DNA of 64,000 nt from Meandrina meandrites (taxonomy: Eukaryota > Cnidaria > Anthozoa > Scleractinia > Meandrinidae), in the NCBI GenBank assembly GCA_963693305.1, contig OY855912.1:3242501-3306500 (forward strand), in the 5' to 3' direction. A model generated the notes under the pieces. That model made no database searches and was not told where the DNA came from. It saw only the letters and a list, made by a program, of their open reading frames with translations. A program made the position numbers and the translations under genes. This document shows, in pieces, positions 43,161-53,142 of the stretch. Every line of letters begins with the position of its first letter. The first letter of the stretch is position 1.

Positions 43161-46100
43161 ATGCTGAACTGGTTTTTGCTGACATCAACTCGACTGCGTG
43201 GATAAATTCTGTTGCTCAGGTAACAACTCGTTTTCTGTAAAAATCCTAGATCAATACCAAAACAAGGCGATGACAATTTCAGCTTGAAATCGGAGCTGGA
43301 GACATTTTCGCAATCCCAAGCTGGGTGGAGGGTTTCGTGCGTTCCACTTGGTGCTTGTCTGACTTGCACGCTCCCGAGGACCGGTTGCAGTACGGTTGGG
43401 GGACGGTTGGGGCTAGGGACTATGCGCTTCGTATCAGGAACCCATCCTATTTGTCACTGCACGTAGGTATCATTAGTACCATACGAGTCAACTCAGATAA
43501 CATGTGATCATGAGAGTCAGATTTGGTGGTTCTTCTTCTGAAAGGTTGCGGTACTTCCCTCAGAACGCCTTCCGACTCTGACCGACTCTAACCCCCAGAG
43601 GACTGCCTGCATTCAAGCGGGGATTGCAAATTTCGAATATTGTATTCCTATTTTCTGCAGTCAAAAATCTTTAACAAATTAAATAACTGATCTAGGGTTT
43701 CAAGAACGGGTTGACAAGATAACAATAGTGACCATCAAATTAAGTTCATTTGATCTAATTGACTAAAACATTATCAACAAATACAATAAAAACAAAAGAA
43801 ATTGTATATGAAACTAACTGAAAAAACTACATTGACGTCAGAGCCTGGAGGCTTATATTTCAAGTTATTGACTCATTTTATTTTTTGTTTGTTTGCTTCA
43901 ATGAAACAATTATTCCACTGACTCTTGGATGGCCCCCTCCACTGACTCGTGGAAGGCCCTCTCCGCTGACTCGTGGATGACCCGCCCCGCTGACTCGTGG
44001 ACGGCCCCCTCCATTGACTCTTGGACGGCCACCTCTACTGACTCGTGGATAGCCCGCTCCATTGACTCTTGGTCGGCCCTCGGCCCTCCTGTGACTCGTG
44101 GACGGCTCCCTCCATCGACTCGTGGACGGCCAGCTCCGTTGACTCGTGGACGGCCCGGCCCACTCCACTGACTCGCGAACGGCTCTCTCCACTGACTCGT
44201 GGATGGCCCTCTCCACTGACTCTTGGATGGCCTCCTTGTCAGATTCATTTACAAAATTCTTTTCCTGAGCATGGACCAACGCTATTTTTGGTTTAACTGG
44301 GACAAGATGAAGACGCCTGATTAATTTCCAGGGAAACTCAGCATTGATTGTTATGACACACGTTAAAGTATGCTATTTTTTGATTGAAACAAATCAAAAA
44401 AGGTGATCAGCTGAATGCTCTCTTGTCGCAGCAAAAATTCTGCGCTCCCTCCCTTGGCAATAAATGATGACCACTCTCTGTTATCCAAAGCATGCTTAGG
44501 GAATAATTGTTAAGTGTACTAACTTGTCAGTTATGAATTACATAAGACAGGATGAGGATCATGTGACTGCCTGACCGCTGGACTGCTGTAATTTGTTGGG
44601 TAGAGTATAACTGTGAATGTTTATGTACACCTGTGTGATAATATCTAATATGGCTATGTATGTAAGACCATACAAGGATATTTATCTGATTGATCTGATT
44701 GATTGAAACATTAACAACATAAACAAGAGAAATTGCATATGGAACTAATTGAAAAAAGCTATGCTGACGTCAGAGCCTGGAGGCTTATATTTTATATAAT
44801 TCAAGTTATTGACTCATTTTATTTGCCATTTACCATTGTTTTGTGTTTGCTTTAATGAAACAATTATTCCACTGACTCTTGGATGGCCCCCTCCACTGAC
44901 TCGTGGATGGCCCTCTCCGCTGACTCGTGGATGACCCGCTCCGCTGACTCGTGGACGGCCCCCTCCATTGACTCTTGGACGGCCACCTCTACTGACTCGT
45001 GGATAGCCCGCTCCATTGACTCTTGGTCGGCCCTTGGCCCTCCTGTGACTCGTGGACGGCTTCCTCCATTGACTCGTGGAGGGCCAGCTCCATTGACTCG
45101 TGGACGGCCCGGCCCACTCCACTGACTCGCGAACGGCTCTCTCCACTGACTCGTGGACGGCCCTCTCCACTGACTCTTGGATGGCCTCCTCGTCAGGTTT
45201 GTTTACAAAATTCTTTTCCTGAGCATGGCCTTTCGCCATTTCTCGGTTTAAGTCGGTTTAAGTATCCTTTTCTGGGTTTTATCAAAGACCTCAAACAAAC
45301 GTTTTCAAGAAACACAATTAAATGCCCTCTGCTGTTGACTTTTTTTCCATATTAATTTTTATCTTCTTTCTTTTCTTTTTAAAGATGACGTGGAATCGGA
45401 GGCGAAGTAACGACGAGCGCGACAATGATTTTGTTTTCAGGGGCATTCGTATTTGCTGGGAGAAAAGAAAGGGGGTGGGGGTGGGGGTGGGGGTGGGGGA
45501 TCATGAAAGCTTTAACCATCAATGATAATATTTTTGCTTAATGGGGGGGGGGGGGGGGGGAGATCTCTGTTATCCAAAGCATGCTTGGGGAATAATTTTT
45601 AAGTGTACTAACTTGTCAGTTATGAATTACATAAGACAGGATGAGGATCATGTGACTGCCTGACCGCTGGACTGCTGCAATTTGTGTCGGGTAGAGTATA
45701 ACTATGAATGTTTATGTACACCTATGTAATAATACCTAATGTGGCTATGTATGTACGAACCATATAAGGATATTTATCTTAAGTACTGTATAAGTAATGG
45801 TCATGTATAACTCTGTAAGATTTGCGTGACAATGTATGGTAGTGTATGGCTATATAAAACCATGTAAGGCTAAAGATTAATATGTATCTCCGTACGTATG
45901 GTCATGTAGGACTTGGTAAGGTTATGCAGGTCCATGTATGACAATGTATGGCTATGTAACTAGTGTATGAATAATGGTCATGTATGACTTGGGTTATGTA
46001 GGTCTATGTATGACAATGTATAGCTATGTAACTAGTGTATGAATAATGGTCATGTATGACTTGGGTTATGTAGGTCTATGTATGACAATGTATGGCTATG

Positions 46101-48911
46101 TAACTAAGGTATGAATAATGGTCATGTATGACTCTGTAAGGTTATGTAGGTCCATGTATGACAATGTATAGCTATGTAACTAAGGTATGAATAATGGTCA
46201 TGTATGACTTGGGTTATGTAGGTCTATGTGTGACAATGTATGGCTATGTAACTAGTGTATGAATAATGGTCATGTATGACTCTGAAGGTTATGTAGGTCC
46301 ATGTATGACAATGTATAGCTATGTAACTAGTGTATGAATAATGGTCATGTATGACTCTGTAATGTTGTGTAGGTCCATGTATGACAATGTATAGCTATGT
46401 AACTAGTGTATGAATAATGGTCATGTATGACTCTGTAAGGTTGTGTAGGCCCATGTATGACAATGTATAGCTATGTAACTAGTGTATGAATAATGGTCAT
46501 GTATGACTCTGAAGGTTATGTAGGTCCATGTATGACAATGTATAGCTATGTAACTAGTGTATGAATAATGGTCATGTATGACTCTGAAGGTTATGTAGGT
46601 CCATGTATGACAATGTATAGCTATGTAACTAGTGTATGAATAATGGTCATGTATGACTCTGTAAGGTTATGTAGGTCCATGTATGACAATGTATAGCTAT
46701 GTAACTAGTGTATGAATAATGGTCATGTATGACTCTGTAATGTTGTGTAGGTCCATGTATGACAATGTATAGCTATGTAACTAGTGTATGAATAATGGTC
46801 ATGTATGACTCTGTAAGGTTGTGTAGGCCCATGTATGACAATGTATAGCTATGTAACTAGTGTATGAATAATGGTCATGTATGACTCTGTAATGTTGTGT
46901 AGGTCCATGTATGACAAAGTATAGCTATGTAACTAGTGTATGAATAATGGTCATGTATGACTCTGTAAGGTTGTGTAGGTCCATGTATGACAATGTATAG
47001 CTATGTAACTAGTGTATGAATAATGGTCATGTATGACTCTGAAGGTTATGTAGGTCCATGTATGACAATGTATAGCTATGTAACTAGTGTATGAATAATG
47101 GTCATGTATGACTCTGTAAGGTTGTGTAGGTCCATGTATGACAATGTATGGCTATGTAACTAGTGTATGAATAATGGTCATGTATGACTCTGTAATGTTG
47201 TGTAGGTCCGATGTATAAACAATGTTCATGGCTCTGTAAGGTTTTGTATCACTTTGTATGATTATGCAGGTCTATGTATGGTAAAGTGGTTATGATTTTT
47301 GTCGACCCTTGTTTGGAATCACACGTACATATACGCGTTTTTTCTTTGTATGTCGTGTTTCTTTGAGATCTTTTCCAGATTTGGATGAAAAGAGGAACTA
47401 GAGACAAAAACATCGATTAACTGGTATCCTTTGTTTAATCATATAGTTAATTTTTCTCAGTTTGTTGTAATGAGATTATTTATTTTGCTGTTGTTGCTGT
47501 TGTGGTGTTGGTGGTGGTGGCGGTTTCGGGGGTAGTGGTGGGGTTGGTGGTTGTGGTGGTGGCGATGGTGCTGGTGGTAGTTTCGGGGGTGGTGGTGGGG
47601 TTGGTGGTTGTGGTGGTGGCAATGGTGGTGGTGGTGGTTTCGGGGGTAGTGGTGGGGTTGGTGGTTGTGGTGGTGGCGATGGTGGCGGTGGCGGTTTCGG
47701 GGGTAGTGGTGGGGTTGGTGGTTGTGGTGGTGGCGATGGTGGTGGTAGTGGTGGTGGCGGTGGTGGTGATGGTGGTGGTTACGGTGGTGATGGTAGTGGT
47801 GTTGGTGTGTCAGAGGTGCTGGTGGCTGTGGCGATGTGGTGCCTGCTGATTGAAAACGTCAATAGCACGTACATGTATACAGGCCAACTTTCAACGCCTT
47901 CTCGCAAATCCGAACCACTAGCTCCTAAACCGAACAGCATGTTTATTCGATCCAATTTCGAGAAATACGATATCCTGCTCGAATCATCCAAACTGAGTCC
48001 AGACGCATTGTGTGGGACTGGACCCGAAGCCAAGAATTATTCATCGTTCGATTATATCATTATTGCTAAAGCGATCTTCAGAAAGCTTCGGACATCTTCG
48101 GCAGCGTTCGTACATCGTCATCTTCGAAAAAAAAATCTATGAGCAAAACCACAGCAACAAACCAACTGAAGGGGTATTTAATCTTTTGCAGACCTGAGTT
48201 AGTTAAAAAATTACTTAGCAAAAACGGCAAATTGATCCTGAAGACTTTCAATTTTTGCAAAGTGAATTGAATCAAATTGTGGACAATTCAAACAACGATT
48301 AAACAAAGGAAGGCTGACCGTACGGTTGGGATGATAAACTGCAATTTCTAATATTTCATCAGGCACGGCTGACTTCTTCAGAGAATGAACTGAACAGTTC
48401 ATTCCCTGAAGAAGTCACTGTCCGTTCCTGACGAAATATTAGAAATTACAGTTTATCATCTGGCAACCGTACGGGCCCGGGTCAGCTCTTCTTTATGAGT
48501 TGTTTGAAAAATGATCATCACGGCAAGGAGAAGATATTGAGAGAGAAATGATATATAAAACAAACAGTTGAATACATTTGTCCTGTATTCAACTGTCTGT
48601 CTGTGATATCATTTTGACCTCAATCTCTTCTCCTTGCTGTGCGTCAGTTTGCATTTTTGTTCTCATTATTTTTCAGGTTTTTGCCTGATGACAATCGATA
48701 TCCACCTGGAGTGCTACCTTCCGGATAGATATGGGTAAGGAATGGTTATGTATGGCTACAAAGGGTTACGTAGGAATATGATTGCCTTACGATGTATAAA
48801 ATTTGTGATTTGTGTCCCTGATGTGTCCATATTCACAGCGAGCTTGAACGGAAAGAAGACCTTGGTGATGACGGTCCTGGTAACGAGGTTGAGACGTCAG
48901 TACAGATATAA
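43161..48911 (+). CDS. Unidentified gene, four C-terminal exons (inferred)
   Basis: Four exons can be joined with matching phases: 43161-43219 (reads AELVFADINSTAWINSVAQ), 43283-43466 (LEIGAGDIFAIPSWVEGFV, then RSTWCLSDLHAPEDRLQYGW and GTVGARDYALRIRNPSYLSL), 48677-48734 (FCLMTIDIHLECYLPDRYG) and 48839-48911 (ELERKEDLGDDGPGNEVETS then VQI and stop TAA). All sites are GT-AG with pyrimidine-rich acceptors, and only one frame runs through. The first exon begins at phase 1, so upstream exons must exist; I did not find them, and they may lie in or beyond the repeat array before 42.2 kb. I do not recognise the family. Intron 43467-48676 holds all the satellites. It could be a decaying gene. Confidence 0.42.
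43915..44235. repeat. 21-bp minisatellite, copy 1
   Basis: About fifteen units of the type CTGACTCGTGGACGGCC(C)nnTCCA. On the minus strand most units keep a frame coding HESVERA-like heptads. The same array is in the duplicate at 44869-45187. Confidence 0.85.
44869..45187. repeat. 21-bp minisatellite, copy 2
   Basis: Second copy of the CTGACTCGTGGAnGGCC array, within the duplicated segment. Unit order follows copy 1 almost unit for unit, so the array was duplicated as a block rather than expanded independently. Confidence 0.85.
45786..47225. repeat. 76-bp satellite array, about 17 units
   Basis: The word AATAATGGTCATGTATGACT recurs about 17 times from 45970 to 47170 with a 76-bp spacing. 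Units differ at few positions, mainly GTAAGGTTGTGTAGG, GTAATGTTGTGTAGG, GAAGGTTATGTAGG and TTGGGTTATGTAGG subtypes, and some end in ACTAAGG rather than ACTAGTG. The array starts in degenerate GGCTATGTATGTA repeats at 45740-45960 that also occur at the end of the duplication unit (44650-44690). All frames contain stops. Confidence 0.93.
47500..47815. repeat. 57-bp GGT-rich minisatellite
   Basis: TTTCGGGGGTAGTGGTGGGG-type words recur at 47524, 47581, 47638 and 47695, giving a 57-bp period, followed by (GGTGGT)n to 47815. The plus-strand frame coding only V/G/M and the other G-rich frames are products of composition. Confidence 0.9.
48303..48494. repeat. About 190-bp palindromic foldback
   Basis: Left arm 48303-48398 pairs with right arm 48399-48494 around GAACTGAACAGTTC. 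Matching blocks are GGCTGACCGTACGG with CCGTACGGGCCCGGGTCAGC, and GATGATAAACTGCAATTTCT with AGAAATTACAGTTTATCATC. There is almost no spacer. Confidence 0.82.
48520..48641. repeat. Second palindromic foldback, adjacent
   Basis: CACGGCAAGGAGAAGATATTGA pairs with CAATCTCTTCTCCTTGCTGTG, and inner ACAGTTGAATACA pairs with TGTATTCAACTGT. It lies 25 bp after the previous foldback and 36 bp before the third exon of the inferred gene. Confidence 0.8.
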
Positions 48912-49551
48912 GATGACCAGCAGTTTTGCTTCCATATTCAAGATGGCGGACTGTGGAACGGTAAATTTATACGACTTCTCAGATCTCCAGTTTGTTAACC
49001 CGCTTTTCTTGAAAATAACACAAGGTTGAATTAGTCATCATATCTTGCTAGTTTTCCAAGCCAAATCTTAGTTTCCTCTTCGGATTCCAGCTGGTAGATG
49101 TGCCCAGTATTTTGTGCTTCAGGGTTGTGCATGTCATGTTTGCCTCCTGAGGACTAAAGTTATTTTGTACAAACATCGACATGGTAGCAATGAATGAATT
49201 CTAATCTGTCTAAAGCAAACATGTTCAGGAAGGCCATGCAGCTGTGTTCTTCTTGGTGAGTTGTAATAAAATAAAACTATAAAAGTTAGTAATTGTTGCT
49301 ATGGTAACCTTTGTTGCTAAGAAACCAGTAAAAAGTAAAGTTAAGTCATATGTGATCATTGTGCTGTAGTTTGTTAAAAATCAAAGGCTGGTTTCCTGGA
49401 TTAAATTTTCATAAAAATCCCAACTACCTTAGGGCTAAAAAGTCTGTATCAAGCCTCCTTATGCCAGGTATTTGCTTTCAGTAAAAGTCAATCTGCATTC
49501 TGCAGTCAATCTGTAATAAAGTTGTTTTTGGTAATAAAGTTTATCTTCCAG
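48912..49551. other. No firm gene
   Basis: Possible 3'UTR of the inferred gene ending at 48911. Some exon-like signals (for example an acceptor before 49081) give short frames only. Confidence 0.3.
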
Positions 49552-49862
49552 ATGTGATACTGGATGTTGACTTGTGTGGGCAAAGTATTCCAAGAGTGAT
49601 GAATGTGGAGGGAATGGAAATTTCAGCTGCAGTGTTCTCTTTGGGTGAGTCATAATAAAATGTTTTTGACTTCACAATAATTTATTACAAATAGTTATGT
49701 TGTAATCAAAGCTTGCTGCCTGTATTGACTGAGTTTGCATTTTCTTATGAGCAACTATTTACTTTTACTAATCAATAACCTTTATTTCTTAATTGCGTTC
49801 CAGCCAACACACACAATGATCAAATGACCTGCTATCATGTCAACAGGCTCCTTGCTAAATAG
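49552..49862 (+). CDS. Possible terminal exon pair, unknown protein
   Basis: Exon 49552-49644 reads VILDVDLCGQSIPRVMNVEG then MEISAAVFSL, and its phase-1 donor G/GTGAGT joins 49804-49862, reading ANTHNDQMTCYHVNRLLAK and stop. Splice signals are good (TTATCTTCCAG and GCGTTCCAG acceptors) and phases match. No upstream exon or family is recognised, so this could also be a noncoding transcript. Confidence 0.22.
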
Positions 49863-50050
49863 CAGAGATCAGTGACACTGTGGTGTGAAGATAGAGGACC
49901 AGGAAAAAATGGTATAATTATTTTATTATTCAAATCTGTGTTCAAATTAATGGGACTTGTTTGACAGGAGAAGGGCCTGGGAACTTGTTTTTTCCAAGGC
50001 TGCAAAATTCTTGGGCTCGCAGATAAGATATTTAAAAATGATGTCTCACA

Positions 50051-50205
50051 AAGTCCCAACTGGCAGGAGTCTGACCAGTTGGCTATTTACAAAGCATGAA
50101 GGAATAGAATTCAGGACCACTATAGAAAACCCATCCAGTGACAGGGAAGAGGATTTAAACTGCGGACCTCCAGATTACATGTCCAGTGCCCTAACCACTA
50201 GGCCA
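50051..50205 (-). mobile_element. tRNA-derived SINE, second family (reverse copy)
   Basis: Reverse complement of the element at 56600-56766: its minus strand has GGCCTAGTGGTTAGGGCACT (A box), a diverged B box region, and ends CTGACAGG-like AGTTGGGAC. Diverged relative to the plus copy. Confidence 0.65.
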
Positions 50206-50214
50206 TGCATGCAG

Positions 50215-50320
50215 CAGCAGGCCTGACTTGCTAGGCTCTGTCAGATTGAGAGGTCTGGGTTTAAGTCCTGGCTAGGGTCATTATGTTGTGTTCTTAGGCA
50301 AGACACTACTTTTATATTGC
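50215..50320 (+). mobile_element. SINE fragment
   Basis: GTCTGGGTTTAAGTCCTGGC (B-box-like) followed by GTTGTGTTCTTAGGCAAGACAC, the head-body joint of the 11093-11389 SINE family. It abuts the reverse SINE before it. Confidence 0.6.
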
Positions 50321-51657
50321 TGAGAGAATTATCGGAGTAACCAGACAAAAATACTTGGGGTTACCTGATTTCAAAATTAAATATTTTAATAAACATGATT
50401 TTTAAATTGCTTTGGATTTGACAGTGTTACAGTCAGGGTTTTCAAAGCAAGCTGGTGACCATCAGGGTTCCACTCATCTGGTTACTAGATTATAATTGTC
50501 ACTGGTTACTCTGGTCAAATCAATCACCTCATGACAAGCAAGCTAACTTGTCACAGCCAGTCCTACTCTTCCTGTTTCTGATGCCTACTTTAAAACATTT
50601 TGAAACCCCTGGTTACAATAAAAAAAATCTTTATAGTAGTTGTGCACTAAATGTAATATTAAACTTTTCTTTTGTTAGGAATTAATGTCTTTTTACAAAA
50701 GAAGGAGATGATCAAGACTCTTACCAAAGATCTGTGATGTTCCATTTAAGGTAATAATTATTGTATTCTTCAATGTTATTGGTTCATAAATTTTACAAAA
50801 AATGGTTATTAATGCCATCCTTTGTTCTCAATTAATGTTTTTCTAAGTGACCCCATTCAAGTAGTTACAGTCATCGTTCTGTAAGTCAGTCTATTTCCAC
50901 AGAGAAAATCACTTCTAGCCATCTCTTGCTTGCAATTCTTCAGTAATTTTCATCTTTCTTTGCAGGCTGTATTCCACAGGATCACAATTTAACACAATCC
51001 TCAGAAGAAGACCAAGCCTAAATATGGACTTATTAATAATGTTTCCCAATTCACCAGCACTAAATGCAGCAAATACCATCACATCCATCCTGTTAAATAC
51101 ATCAAAAGTGGAGTGGAGATCAATGACTGAAAGAACTTGTAGTCAGTTAAATATGCTGTGTATGCTGATTCCTGTCTCTATACTGATAAACATGACTGAG
51201 AAAGTCACTTGATCAACAACTGTTTTCTCCTTATATTGTCAGTCCATTGTCCATCAGTCAAGCGTTGAGAACAAAACAGTCATCAACTAGGAGATATTAT
51301 CCAGATGTAACACCAAATTCTCATAACTAACTTCAAAAGAAATATATGGAAACTAGTAAGGAGAATTGATATGAAAAGCAAGCATTACCAAACAGCGTCT
51401 CGATTTGGAAAGATGTCACTTGCATTTACTTTCTACACATGTTTACGCAATCTATGTGACTACAAAACCAGTTTTGTCTGTGAACTCTTCAGTTGGTCAC
51501 CATGATGTATTTGAATCTGGGATGACTTCATGTAACCATGCATGAAAAGTAAACTTTGCTATCAGGTTCCAAATGACAACAACTATGATAAAAAATTACC
51601 AACAGAAACATTTTTGAGAAATTCTGATCGCCGAAGCCAAGAAAGTATTACTCGACA
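50321..51657. other. AT-rich, no firm gene
   Basis: Exon-like signals at 50679-50749 and after 50965 contain stops in every joinable frame. If transcribed this is more likely noncoding RNA. The frame 51024-51212 has no recognisable domain. Confidence 0.3.
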
Positions 51658-51857
51658 TTATATTGATAAGGAAGGACCTCATTTGCATTTACTTTCAACA
51701 CATATTTACATACGCGACTAGAATAATAGTTTCATCAGTAGACCTCGTCAGCTGAGTTGGTAGCCATATTATATTTCAGATGACTTCATGTTATATGGTT
51801 GCGTATGTAAATGTGTGTTGAAAGTAAATGCAAATGACGTCCTTCATTATCAATATT
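51658..51857. repeat. Inverted repeat, about 57-bp arms
   Basis: Arms 51658-51715 and 51801-51857 share CATTTGCATTTACTTTCAAC and its inverse, ending in ATATTGATAA. A diverged relative of the left arm is at 51418-51455 (TTGCATTTACTTTCTACACA). Confidence 0.75.
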
Positions 51858-53133
51858 ACAGAAATTTTGATAAATTAGAAATAATAGATATCAGTAGATA
51901 ATAAATTAAAAATAATAACTTAATTAACTATAAAATGTAGTTTAAAACTAAAAATAAATAAAACAGTTTGGAACTTGATATCTAGGCATACTGCTCGTAT
52001 CTGGTTACATAAAGTCATCCCAGATTCTACTCTGACATGGCAACCAACTGAAGAGGTCACATACCAAACTTGAGCTTTGCAGTTGCATATATTGTGTGAA
52101 TGTGAGTTGAAATTAAGTGTAAGGAAGTCTTTCCTGATTGAGGTGTTTATATTGAGTTTAACTAGAATCTTTACATGGCCAGTAAATCCAGGGTAATGAA
52201 TTTTCTACAATTAAAATTATATGTTAAGTAATGAGATGAAATTATTTTTTTGGTTATAAGTAATGTAGTGTAATGTATATTGTAAGTAGATAGTGAAGTG
52301 TAATGTAAACGTGTAAAGTGTTGTAGATTACTAGCAGAATGCTGTAAAAAATTGAAATAAAATCTAAAAAGTCTTGGGTCCTTTATTCAGAACTCAGAAA
52401 TTATAACAGCTTAGCCTGCAAGCAGACTCTTGGCTTTGGGGGCAGCACAATTTGGCAGCGAGTGGGTGGGAAAGCAATTTTCGGCAAGTCAAGCGAGTCA
52501 ATGAACAATGGTAATGCAAGCCACAAGAAATACAAGCTACTTTTTGCTCACTAAAAATCGCTTTCCTGCTCACGCACTGCCAAATCGCTAATAACAGCTA
52601 GACGAAAGGTCACATCAAATGGAAATGAATGCAAGTTTTACCATTGAAGCTGTCTGAATTGTATTTTGTGATTAGTTGGGTGGTAACTTGTTACCATCTT
52701 GGAAGGGCAGAGATGGAGTGTAATGAGTAGCGGACAGGTGGAAGGGGGCAAACATGATCACGAGTCACTTTCACATGTTCACATTGCCAGTTAATTTCAA
52801 TTAAAAAAATCAAAGTAGCCTTTCGGCTAACTCGTAACCGTGTAAAATTAAAAATTAAAAATTACGTTTTGCGAAAAGGTAATACGTTTTAGATGACTTG
52901 ACATTTGCCACGCAATTTACGTAAATAAACAAACACTTTAGCTGATATGTTTAGTTAAAATTAAACGCAGAGGTAATAAAATTAATAATATAAAATTTAC
53001 CCTTGCTTTTTCGGTAAATTTTGGCGGGTCCAAGACAACCTCGTTCCCAGGTCCTCTCTCCTTTTCCTCCCTTGTCGTCGGCAACACTGGGGAACGAGGC
53101 TAGCCATTTGACGTCATAGCCTCGTTTAAACTA
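51858..53133. other. AT-rich intergenic DNA
   Basis: No exon is supported. A possible polyadenylation signal AATAAA is near 52356. A lone ACCTCGTTCCCAGGTCCTCTC word at 53038 matches the end of the element that follows and is probably a fragment of a relative. Confidence 0.4.
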
Positions 53134-53142
53134 CTCATGATA

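Larger units (their letters stand above)
43770..45785. repeat. About 1-kb tandem duplication
   Basis: Segment about 43770-44690 recurs at about 44705-45785. Landmarks: GAAACAATTATTCCACTG at 43903 and 44857; TCTCTGTTATCCAAAGCATG at 44475 and 45564. The offset grows from 954 to 1089 because the second copy has about 135 extra bases, including (GGGGGT)n and a G run at 45542-45560. Copies are highly similar. Confidence 0.88.

Noticed and set aside
45786..47225. Regular repeats that might suggest a CRISPR array
   Set aside because: Units are head-to-tail with no unique spacers, in a eukaryotic genome; it is a satellite.
47502..47849. Plus-strand 115-codon frame of V, G and M
   Set aside because: It is a 57-bp GGT-rich minisatellite read through; 19-residue periodicity and composition explain it.
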